Source: Toxoplasma gondii ME49
Taxonomy: Eukaryota > Apicomplexa > Conoidasida > Eucoccidiorida > Sarcocystidae
DNA: 64,000 bases
Reading direction: 5' to 3'
Assembly (NCBI RefSeq): GCF_000006565.2
Contig: NC_031478.1
Location: forward strand, 1,285,874-1,349,873
The notes beneath the pieces are model-generated. The model made no database searches. It saw only the letters and a program-made list of their open reading frames with translations, and was not told where the DNA came from. The first letter of the stretch is position 1; the number at the start of each line of letters is the position of its first letter. Shown piece by piece: positions 44,401 through 56,400 of this stretch. A program made the translations under genes and the position numbers.

Positions 44401-47400
44401 CAGGGACGCTGAGGGCGAGGCGTCGACTCTGAAGAAGGAGAGCGAGAACCGCGCGCAACCCATTGAGGGAGAGGTGACAGCAGGCTGCCGCGAAAAGAAG
44501 ACGAAGGGTGTGACGGGATCTGAGACCGGGGCGGCTTCTGGGGGGCGTGTGAAAGCCGAGACAGCCGCTGTCTCTGTGGCATCTTGCTCCGAGGTCCCTG
44601 TGAAAAAAGGAGAGAAGACGAAGACGGGTGAGACAAGCGAAGAAGAATGGACGCACAAGGAAGCGTGTGTTGATGGGGCTTCAGCGACCCTGCAACTGGA
44701 CTGGACCGAGGAGCCTCAAGGCGAGCGCCAGAGGTCGTCGTCGACGTCGCCGTCGTCGACTTCTCTGTCGAGGCAGGAGGAGGCTGCAGAGCCTTCGAAG
44801 GCATTGCAGACTGCAGGTGCAAACGCGTCCGATGAAGCAGCTCTGCGGATTTCCACTATAGCGGAGGAGACTATGGACTCTCCAGAGAGGCTGGCGAATG
44901 GGGTCGTTTCTCAAACCACTGGGAAAACGTTCCAGGAGAAAGAAGCTTCAGCCTCCGTTCCCCGACGTGAGATCTGCGGCGCCTCTGCGGCCGCGGAAAA
45001 CTGTTCCGCCTTCGCCGAGTGTGTCGCCGCTCCCTCGACGTCTGTCTCGTCTGCGTCGGCGTCTGGCTCTGTCGCTGCTTCGCAGATCGCTCTTGTGTTT
45101 GTGCCTCCGATTCAGCCGTTGGCCGCGGCGTCGTCGTCGCCGACGTCGTCCCGGAGAAAGCGCGAGGAGGGGGAAGGCCGCGGGAGGCGAAGTTGGGAGG
45201 ACTGGGTTTGCGCGGACTGTGCTACCTGTCGCTTTTGCTGCGAGCCTCTGAGTCTGCCGCCTCTAGGACCGGAAGCCTGTGGCCAGCTGGGGGCTCAGGC
45301 CAATCAACCGACTGTGAATTGTCACACATGCAACATGTACGCCCACGGCGTTTGCTGCTATCCGCCAGTGCCGGAGCTGCACCCCATCGCGACTTTCCGC
45401 TGCGACGCTTGCACCCGGTGCCAGAGCTGCGGGTACGTGGATTTGTACTGGCCCGAATACGCCAACTGGGACATCAAGTTTCAGAGGTGCTCCATGTGCC
45501 ATCACGCGATCGAGGCCGGACAGTTCTGCCCCGTCTGCATGCGCGTATGGGGCTTCGACGGCCTCGACGACTTGATGCTCCTCGATGCAACGACGTTCGG
45601 GGACTCTCCCGAGAGCCGCAGGAGCGAGCTGGGCGTCGCGCCCCACCAAGTGCCCGACACGGTGCGCCGGAAGAAGCGGCGGCAAGTCGAGGACGCAGAC
45701 GCGGAAACCGACGCCGGAGACAGCGGAGACTGTCCAGGTAGCGAGGCGGAGGCGCCGACGGGGGACACCGGCTCGCGAGAACGGGGAGACCAGCAGGCGC
45801 GACCCAATGAACAGAGACAGGCGCTCGTCGAATGGGTCCTGTGCGATGGATGCCGCCTCTGGGTACACGCCAAATGCGACGGCCTGTCGGAAGCACACAT
45901 GGAACGACTCGCTTGCAGAGATGTCCTCTACAGGTGACTCAACATCCCAAACGTTCACCAGATGGATGGACGCATTCATGCATTCAGGTGTAGATGCGCG
46001 TTGACCGGGATGTGTGAATGCAGGTCTGGGCCGAGAAAAAAAACCATGCCTTCCCTCGCTGTTCACTGTGTGGCTGTGCGCATTTGCGATTGACTTGCTC
46101 TCTGGAGATCCGCTAGGTGTGTCTGTGATGGCGCGTCAGCTCGGACGGTTTGCACCTAACTCCTCTGACTCGTCTCTTTAGAAGGATTCGTCTCTTTAGA
46201 ACGATTCGTCTCTTTAGAAGGATTCGTCTCTTTAGAAGGAGTCGTCTCTCGTTCTCTTCTGCGCCTTGTAGAGTTTGAGGATTGCCACAGAGTGGGGTTG
46301 AAAGTGTGGAACTGCGTTAATGTTTTGTCTCGAGGTTCGGGGTCGATGTCGATGGCACGAAGAAGTCTTGACTGCCTGCTCGGCCGCTTCGCTCCGTCCT
46401 TGCGGCCTTCTCGCACAGAGTCCCGTCCACCTCTGTGCGCGACTCGCAGCACTGCAGCTGTAGCGAAGGGTGCATGCTTCTCTCCTTGCCTGTCCACGCC
46501 TCCTGTTTCCTCCTTGCCGCTGTGTCCAGGTGTCCGGTTTGTCGAGGAGCGTCGCGGGCGCGGAAGTACAAACGTCTGCTGGACCAGCTGGTTGCGTTCG
46601 ACAAGACGGCAGAGTTTACTCTGCCCGCTGCGGCTTCCTTCACTCTTTACTGGCGCGTCGTCACGCGGCCGATGGACTTGACGACCATGCGGCAGAAGCT
46701 GCAGCGCGGGGAGTACCGGCGAGACGAGGAAGTCATCGCAGATCTCTGGCAGATCTTCCACAATGCTCGCATGGTCAACATGCCCAACACTCGGACCTAC
46801 CGCAGCGCCGTGGCGATGGAGCGGAAGGCCCACGAGCTCTTGGTTGGCATTCTCCAGCTGAGTCCAGGGAAAGTCGCCAGGCGCCGCGCGGACCTCAAGA
46901 TGGGCCGGTCGGCGCTGAAGGGTGGCGACGACCGCGGCGGAAGAAACGCGAGTCTGCTCGACCTTCTGGGCGACTCCGAAGACCTCGTGGAAGAAGGCCC
47001 TTGGCTGCGCCCCGGCTCCACAGAGGACGACGAGGAGACAGCGAGTGAGAAGGGCAGGGAGACTGTGGAGTTCGGTTCCGAGGCGCAGGACGCGAGACCG
47101 GCGGGAAGTCGCGCAGACAGCACGAAGGGCGTCGGAGCCGCTGTGGCGGCCCGCCTGCAGGCGCCGCGCCGCGGAAGCTTTGCCGGGCCGGGGAGCACTC
47201 GGGGCATCCGAGAGACGTCGCCGGAGTCGCGGCTGGGTCGGAGAGACGCGGATCAAAACGCGAGCGAGGGTCGGGGGGCCGAAGCGTGGGCAAGAGGAAA
47301 CGAAGCAGACAGGGGTGTCAGTGGCTCGTTGGATCTTCACCACAGGACAGCCGGCTGCGCAGTGTCAAAAGAGTTGCAGAAACAGTCGCTCCATGTGCAC

Positions 47401-50400
47401 CGGTTGCCGAAGCTCGAGAACCTCCCAGTGCCTCCTTCGAAGCCTCTGGACACTCTGGAGGACTTGTTCATGCTTCCATCTGGAAATGTGCCTCTCTTAG
47501 CTTCGCCGTCAACAGTCTTCCCCGTCTCCTTCGCATGCGGATTTCCCCTGGCGCCGTCAGCTTCGCTTGTAGTCCCAGAGTTCCCCCCCACCTTCCAACT
47601 TGCGTTCTCGCCCAACAAGCCTCTGCCGGCGGAGTTGCCATGCGGGCCACACCCCGTGCTGGGTGCGGGGCTGTTGGCCCTGGGGGCCCCCGGCCTGGGG
47701 GAGGGGTCGTACCTTTTCGAGCTCCCCTCGCGGGAGGCCTTTTCAGCTCCAAGGAAGACGGAGAAGCCACGGAAAAAGAAGGACGCTGCAGACGACGAGC
47801 GCCGCACGAAAAAGGCCAGAGACTCGATCGTTGCTTCTCTCGTTTCGTCTCCCCCCCCCGGCGCAGGCTCCAGCGGACAGGGACTTTCGTCCACAGGGGG
47901 TTCCGCGTCGGGCCTGGGAGGGGACAATCGGAAGAAGCGAGGCAGGAAATCAGGAAGACCGGTGGGCGAGAAGACGGGCGCCGCGAGTAGTCCGCTGCCG
48001 ACAGGTCCGGACGCGGGAGGGGATAGAACTGGCGAGGAGGAAGAGGCGAAGGGGATCTCTGTTCCTGAGGGCTTCAGAGAGCCTTCGCGGTCTCCAGAGC
48101 GAGAAGAACTGCCCGGCTCGGACGAGGAAAACGAAAACGAAGACGGCGAAGAACAGAAGGAAGACGCACATGCGTGCGCCGAGGCGCAGGACGGCGTCCG
48201 CGCTCCAGGCATCCTCCCCAAGTGGACACACATCATGCCGGCAGTCGAGAGTTCCCAAGACTTCTTGCGAGCAATCGAGTATATCTACGGCGGCGCGAAG
48301 CGGAAGCGGAGACGTGAGGACAGCTCCGAGAACGAACGCAAACCGAAGACCACCCGAGCGGGCAGACCCGAGCTGGAGGCAGTGTCGAACCTCACAGGGA
48401 AGAACACAACGGGAAAAGAACAGACCGAGGAAAACCAGAGAGAGAGACTCCAAGGAGAGACAGACAGGAGCGAGACGGGCGTCACCGAGGAAGGCATGTC
48501 AAACTGTCAAACGTGTGGGGAGGACGAAGCAGGAGCTTCTTTGGCATCGCGGCGCTCTTCTCTCTCGAGCTGCGACGACGCCAGTCTCCAAGAAGACCCA
48601 TGGACCAGTCTGTCTCTTTTTGAAGACTGCTGCGCCCTATGTGGATCTACCGCCGACCCTCAGTCTCTCTATCACTGTCCGTCGTGTGGGGAGTCCTTCC
48701 ACGGCCAATGTATCGGTGTCGCCCCTTCGCTTTCTTCTTCCCGTGGGGTCCAGTGCCCGCGGTGTGCCGTGTGCGTCGTCTGCGATGGACGGGCGCCTTG
48801 CATGCATCTGGAGGACGTTCGCAATCGCCGAACTGCACCTGACAGCGCAGGGAAAGTCGTTACAGCCAGCTCCGGCGCCGCTGGGGGACTGCCTGCTTTC
48901 TCCGTTGCTCAGGGACTTGAGCCACAGTCGAAGGAATGCCGAGATCTCCCCGCCTCTTCAACTCTGTCCCCAAAGGCAGAGGCCCTCCGCCAGCAGTTCC
49001 ATGTCTATCGCTGTGGCGGGTGTGGGGTCTGTGCTCACTCTGATTGCGTGTGGCAGAGCGGCGTCGAGATCCCGCGTGTCTCCTCTCTTGCTCCCTCTGC
49101 TATCGCCTCGGGCTCTCTGGGGCTCCCAACAAACATCGATGCCTTGCTGTTGAAAAATGGAAACTTGCGCCCCCAGTTTCGACCCCAGATTCCACATCCG
49201 TGGTCGGCTGCAACGTCTCTGTCTTCTACGCTTCCTTCTTTTCAGTCTTCCGGCCCGTCTCCTGTCTCCGTTGGGGCGTCTCTCGTGGGGGCCTCGCCGT
49301 CCTTGCGTGCGACCGGGTCCGCGCGGCCAGAAGGAAGTGGAGGCGCAGCCGTTTTCGCGGGAGGCGCAAGGCCTGCGTCTTCGCCGCATGCGACTCTGCC
49401 GCATGCGTCCCTCCCGGCGAGGGTCGACCAGGAGAAGCTTGGGGCCGTGGCGGCTTCACAGGCACATGAGGCACTGGGTGCCGAGTATCCTCTACAGAAC
49501 AGGCGCGCTGGAAAGTCCTTGGAAGGTGCAGGAGTCCGTCACGCTCAGGCGTCTTCCTCTCACTTCTCCTTATCTTCTGAGCTTTCAGCAGCGACAGGCA
49601 GTACGCCCGGAGGGAGGCGCCCCGCTGGGACCTGGTTGCCTGCAAGGACTCAACAGCCTGACTTGCGGACCGCGTCGGACGCCGTGCGACCGGCGCTTCT
49701 TTCTCAGCTTTCGCACTTCATGCGTTGCCTCAAACTCCTCGTTCGCCGGCTCGGCTGGCGACCGACGGCGATTGCGCCGCTCCTCGGCTCCACACCCGAG
49801 ACCCTGCACCGGATGCTGCTCCAACTGAAACTCTCCCCATCTTCGTTCGGCGAGGAGGGGCAAAACGTCCTCCAGTGGTGCTTCTTCAAAGGTGAGAGAA
49901 GCGGCAGCGAGGCCTGTCTTCGTTGGCCCGTCAGACGGCTTCGAGTAGCATGCCTGCAACTTCTCGCACTCGACAGGGGTATGAAAGGATGAAGTCCGAG
50001 CTCGTTCTGCCGACGCAAAGGCCCTCGGCGAATGCGGCGAGGTCTGTGCAAAAAGCCAAGGGTCGTTTTGGACAGCTGAGCTTGCAGAGAGCGTGACGAG
50101 GCTCTGTGTGTTGGACGTTGCGTCTGCTTCTTCGCGCTCGGTGTCCCTCGGAGACCTGACTCGGTTTTAGCGAGTTGTGCAGGCCTTTCGAACCCCGTTC
50201 CTTTGCTGTGCTGTCTGGGGAATGCCATGTCACCCGGCTGCCGCACCCACGTTTGTACTCAGACGGAGTCGAGGTGCCGTTGTTTTCTGTGTTGGCTTTT
50301 TCGTTTGCTGCGTCTGTGAGTTCTGCGCACTCCAGCTCGTTCGTCTCCGAAAAACATTCATGTTTCTGTCTGCAGCTGTGGAAGCGAAGCAGAGGCTTCC

Positions 50401-53400
50401 GGGATTCGAGGGTGTTCGACTGCCTCTGCCTTCCGACTTCCAGTCGCCTCCGCCCACTCTCGCCGAAATTCTCCCTCAGCTTGCAGCGCTTCGGCAATCG
50501 GCGGCCTTTTCCGGATCGTCTCCTTCATCTGCTGCTTCCGCATCTGCCTCTTCTTCCCTTGCCTCCTCCGTTTCCTCTGCCCCAGTTGCGTCGGCTGGAG
50601 GCGCTGCCACGGTGTCTGCCTTCACGCATTCCTCCTCCGTTCCTGCTGTCTCTGCTTCACCGTCCAGCGTCGCTAGTGCAGCGCCAGGAGGGGTCCAGCC
50701 TCACCTGTCCCCCCCACTCACGACCCATGCCGTCGCGTCTTCTCTTGGCTCGTTGTCTTCCCTTCCTCTCCAGTCTTCGGCCCTCAATCTCCGACCTGGC
50801 GCCTTGGCTCACCGGCCGCAGAGTGGTGCAGGCGCCTCGAGTGGTGTCGCTGGACCTCGAGGAGACACCACGGCGTCTCACCATCTCCCAGCGTCGCTCC
50901 CGCCCCCCTCCGCTTCGCCCTCGGCCGCAGCCACAGCGTCAGCAGGCCTGGAGTCGACTGCAAGCGATCTGCGGGGCCTCGTGAGTGCGGAGCAACTGTT
51001 GCTTGGCCACCGACTCCTGCATAGTTCGCTTGCGTCTTCCCTCGCTTCTGCGGGCACACCTGTCTCCTCAGAGCAAGCGGCGCTTCTGCTGCAGCACCTC
51101 CGAGAATCGTATCGAGAAAAACAGCGCGCTGCGCCGCAGCAGGTGAAAGGCCTTGCATCCGCCGCGAGTCCGAGAGAGGCTGCGGCTCCGGCACCTCAGG
51201 CGACCCTCGAGTCGGCAGGCTCTTCTGCCTGCCTCTCTTTCTCGAGCAGCGATGGCGCCTACAGAGGACGCGGGGAAGGACAAAGCCGGCGCCCCGCTGA
51301 GACGCCATGCCGACAGGAAGACAGCCGAGGGAGACCCGCAAGCGTCGCGATCAGAGAGAGCAGGGAGCGGTCGCCCAGAGGATCCTACAGCGACCAGAAG
51401 ATTTCACAGCCGAAGGCCGGTCGCCCGAGCAGCCTGCGAGGGGCAGGGCAGGAAGAAGCCCCAGAGAGGGGAAGCCGGCTGGAGGATGCCTGCAGGGAAG
51501 CGGGAGCAGGTCGGAGACAGCAGGGGAGCGATTCCAGTGGAACGGCGGGAGTTGGAAGCGAACGAGAGGGACCCGAGGCAAGCGTTTCGGAAGGCAGGAA
51601 TTCCGCTGACAAGCGGATGTCTCCTGGTGGAGAAGCGGTAGGAAACACAAAGCTGGAAGGAGACAGAGAGCCTGCAGCTGTGGAGTGTACAAATCGCTTT
51701 GATACCTCTTCCAGCTCTGTGTACCCCGAGGCGGAGGTGTTGAGCCAGCTTTTGTCGAATTGTTTTCCGGATTCGATTTCGTCTTCCCTTGCGTTCCCCG
51801 ACGACCCCGAAGAACTCGGGTGTGAAGACGGCACCAAGGACGAGGAACAACGCCGAAGACGTCGAGAGATTCGGCAGGAGCAGCTTCACCAAGCAGCCTT
51901 CTGGGGCCTCCCAGACGCTTCGCCGTGCTCTCACGATTCACAGACAGACGACGATCCGGGCGCGGACGAACTCCAGGCGCGACAGACACGGCGTGGAGAT
52001 GGAAAATCAACACGGCACCATTTCCTGGCTCCACAAGATGCGCATCGTGGAGAGAGGCACCCTGTTCGAGACTCGTCCCTCGCCCCTTCAGTGTCTGCCG
52101 ACGTCGAGGAAGGAAGGCGAACGACGAGGCGATTGATACGCGAAGACTGCATGCACCGCAGCGCACCGCCGCCCACTCCTGCGACGTCGAACCCCACAGC
52201 GGCGTCGTCCGCGGTTCCGTCGCCAGAGTCCGCAACGCCCGCTGCGGCTGCACGGCCTGCCGCAGAGAGACCAGCGTCTGCGCCACCGCAAGCTGACGAG
52301 TCTTCTGCCGCGCTTCGCGCTCTGTCTTCTTCGCTCTTGTCTTCCGTTACTGCGGGCGATGTCCACAACCTCCTTTTCTCCTCCTCGGGGTTGGCCCTAA
52401 TGACGCCGGAACAACAGCGCGCGGTTCTGCGCGCCCTTCAGCGTCATCTTGGCGCAAACGCCTCCCGAGGGACCCAGGTCTCGGGATCGCTCGGAGCTTC
52501 AGCGCACCTGCAAGCCCCCCAGGCTGCGCATTCGCTCGCGCCTGCGGCTCCACGTTTCAATGCGGCACCCGCGGGAGGAGACTGCAGACCCGGAGGCCGA
52601 GGCGAGAGCGGGAAACCGCCAGACGTCGCGGGGCTGCAGACGCCGCAGCCAGAGTCGGTAGGTGCAGTCTGATCTGTGGGGTCTCAGAGAAATGCACAAC
52701 CACAGGGAGCTCGTCGACGGACAGACCCGCTCGTCCTGTCACGCTTGCGGCCATCACCCTCCTTCCTGGTGTTTGTTTGCATGCTTTTCTCTAGGCTGGA
52801 AATAAGCGCCTGCATGTGGGGTGATACACGCCAAAGGGCTAGCACATCATGCCATCAACTCACATAAGCATTGAGCAGCTACTTTCCAGGCTGTTTAGGT
52901 GTCTCCTGTATGCTCTGTGTGGAATACAGTGTGGATCGTGACTCGCGTCTACAGTGCAAACATATGCAATGGATACGAGACATGCTCTCGGTACACTCTC
53001 CCACACACACGCGAATCAATTACATATATATATATATATATATCTGTGGGTGTGAAGGGATGGCGTCCAGGAAAGATCTGCGAATCTGAGTTCAGCGTGT
53101 GCTTGTTTCTTTGGGACTCTTTGTGTTGCCAGGAGCGCTTGCGACGCGCTGCCCTGCAGGGGACTCACTTGGGGACCTCCTCCGCGGAGCAGGGGCAGGT
53201 GGGGACGGATCCGACGTCTCCTGTCGCTCTTCTACAAGCCCTTCAGCAACTGCGAACGGCGGCGTTCCAGTCTTCTTCGCCTTCTGCCTCGCTTCAAGAG
53301 AGGATTCAGGCCCTGCTGCAACTGCAACAGAACATGCAGGGAGGCCCGGAAGGCAGTCCAAGCGCCGTCCTACAAAGCAGCCTGTTTCCCCGTCCTGCCT

Positions 53401-56400
53401 CGCCGATTCCGTCCGCTTCTGCCTCTCTCGGTCTCGCCACGACTGGGGGCGAAGGCGGCCCCACCCTCCCTGGCTTCGCTTTCGGTGGAGCTTTAACTCA
53501 GAGCAAGAAGCGCCAGAGATCCGCGGCCGTCGAGTCGAATAAAGGTGCCGGTGGACCAGAGCCGGGGACCTCCCTTTCGAGCATGCATGCAACGAGCGCT
53601 GAACTCCCAGCTCCTGGAGGGTCGCCGGCGTTCGGGTCTTGTGCCCCGAGACTGTCTCCAACCGCCGCGAAGGCGCCAGGATCCCGGGGCGAGCAGCAAG
53701 CGGGCGGCGCGACGACCAGCGCGACGACCAGCGCGGCGACCAGCGCCGGTCAGAGAGAGAGCGGATCCCGGCGGGGTCCGGCCGGGTCTCCCCGCCACAC
53801 TGCGGGAGGTCCAGGAGCCTCAGCGCCCCACGCAGGTCCCGTGCATGCATCGACAATGATGCCGAATTCTGCATTTCTCAGTTCCAACTGTGTGCCGAGT
53901 GTCCAGATGAAGCCCGGCAATCCAGGAGGGGCGGTGCCCTCCAACGCTCCAGGCCCAAGCCCATCGTCACTCCGACCTCACGTGCGAGCGGCTCTCGTCC
54001 ATCAGTTTCCTTCGCTCACCTCTTTGTCTCACCCTCCCGGAAGTGAGCCTCAACAGAGGCTGCAAGCGGGGTCCGAGGGCGTACCTGACGGTCTTTCGCC
54101 GGAGGTCCGAGGCCTCCCGCGAGAGCTGTTGGCGACTCTGGGTCCCAAACCAGCCGGCAACGTGACCCAGCCTCTCCCGCTGCGTCCGACACCGCCGGCC
54201 AGCCATCCCGGGTGCCACCCATCCCCCACAGCGCTGTCGTCTGGCCTTTCCCGGGCGCGTCCGAATCCAGCGGGCAGTCTCGGAGTTTCTGCCAGTCCTG
54301 CTCAGGACGCTGCCAGCCTTTTTGTCCAGCAAGCCAAGGCGGGGGCGATGGCCCTTATGCCTGGCGCTGGCAGAGCAGTGATTGCCGATCTCTCTGGAGT
54401 GGGGACGAAGGGCGGAACGCATCCTAGGCCGGCGCCTGTGTCTGCATCTGCGACGCATGCCCCCCCACCCCTGAAGCTTCAAAGAATCTCACAGGTCCCT
54501 TATCTTCCTTCGCAGCAAGCGGCACTGACGGCTTCGTCTCCTTTTGCGCTTCCGGCGGGGACCCGACAAGGCGGTCGCCCCTCAGAGCAGACCCTGGGTG
54601 GCCTTGGTGCTAGTGCCCCGGAGCCTGGAAGGCCGGGCCAGCGTCACGCTGGAGCCGTATCCGTTCGCGGTGTTTATCCAACAGCGTTATTTCTTTCTGG
54701 GAGCTCCCCGGAAGGCGCAGGTTCCCTCGGCTCTTCGCTGGGGGAAGCATGCCTTGTCCAAGAGAGACTGGGGAGAGCGCGAAGCAGAACCGGGGGCCTG
54801 AACAGAGACACCGGCTTCCCCAGCACCGCGAGAGAGTTCCATCTGTCCCTCACTGAGCCTTACAGAAGAGGCCCGGAGGTCGGGGTGTACGCACCTCTCA
54901 CTTCCAGCCCCCACGCTGCCTCGCCGGTCGCCTCGGTTCCGCCGCACGGCGCAGGCCCAGAGGCGACACTGGGGGGGGGTTGGAACCTCCTGGGGAGACA
55001 GGGCCCCGCATGGCACACAGACTGGGCGTATCCTGGAACGTATGTTGGGAAGGCGCCGCCCGACGCAAGCGCTGGCGGAGAGAAGGGGGGCGAAGAGGAA
55101 CGAGGGAGAGACCGAGACGCTACGCAGGCCGAGGGCCTTCCGCCTCTGCTCTTCTGTGGGGACTGCTGGCGGAGAGAGACTTGCAAGCGCAAGGGGGAGA
55201 GGAGACACGGAGTGCGAGACCCAGAGGACCAGCTGGGAATCCTTCAAAGAACTGCTTTTCTGCCGCAACAGTTGCTTCTTCTTCCTGCAAGTGGATCTTC
55301 ATACGAAGCTGAACGAGCAGGTGGGGGGGCAGCTGCGCAGGGGGATGTCGAGAGCCACCCTGATGCAGCTGAGGCTGGAAAACGAACGAGTGACAGAGAG
55401 ACAAAGGCACTGGAGACTCATGGTGGAACCGGGCCTTGCCTTCGATCGAGACCAGAGGAACGAGATCCAGACGTCGTTGTGAAATGCGGTTTCTGTGGTC
55501 GCCTTGAAGGCCTCGCCACTGTGGGGGCTTCTCCAGAGTCTTCTAGCGTCCCTGGACCGGTTCTCGCCTCACTCCGGGCCGCCGCACGGTGTGCCGCCGG
55601 TGCCTTTTGTCTGGCTGATGCCTCAAATTCACCAGTTTCTCTGGAGGAGACAGCAGCCGCTGCTGACGATCCGGCGTCCGCATCGGAGCCTTCTTCGTCG
55701 TCTTCGTGTTCAGCCTGTTGTGAATCAGTGGGTGGAGACCGATCTGTGGGGAAGAAAGAAGCTTTGGGGGTGACGCCTTGTCGACAGAGAGACGAGACGA
55801 GTGAGGGCCGAGAAGAAGGAACACAAGTGGAGAAGACAGGGCGAAAGAGACCTCTCTTGCTTCTGAACGGCCTCCAGGGCATCTGTGCGAAGTGTGGGCC
55901 TGCAAACGCCTTCGAAGGCGAGGGCATGTCCCCTCGAACCGAGCTTGGAACCTGCGCATTGGGGAAAAGAGAATCTGCAGGAAATGGGAAGGGTGGGGCC
56001 GACCGCGAAAGAAAAAAGCGTGAAGGGTCCCGGCAAGACAAGGAGAACGGCGCAGAAGAGCGAAACGACATCAGTCCTTTCTACCTCATTTCTCTCTTCC
56101 AAGTAAGCAAGAGGGTGGTGAATGACTGCGTAGAGGCGTCGGGCCTAGAAGGCACTTGCCCATCCATTTGTCGGCGCAAGCAGTTTATCTGAAGGTTTGG
56201 TTTTTCCACCCGAGTAACTCGCCGTTGCTCTACGCCGGTGGAGGGGCCATCCCACCCGACAAGCAGAAACGGTTATGCCGTTTCTCGAGTTCTCTATCTT
56301 TCAAAATAGCCTACCGCGTGTGCCCTTTAATCTCCCTTCAATTGCCTCTCGTTCCATGTTGTTTTTGGTTTACGTACACCTGCTTGTCTACTCACATGGC

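Noticed and set aside
46156..47343. 395-codon minus-strand frame that includes the 18-bp repeat as SKETNP units
   Set aside because: It runs antisense across the bromodomain exon and carries no recognisable domain. It is probably a by-product of the repeat unit being a multiple of three.
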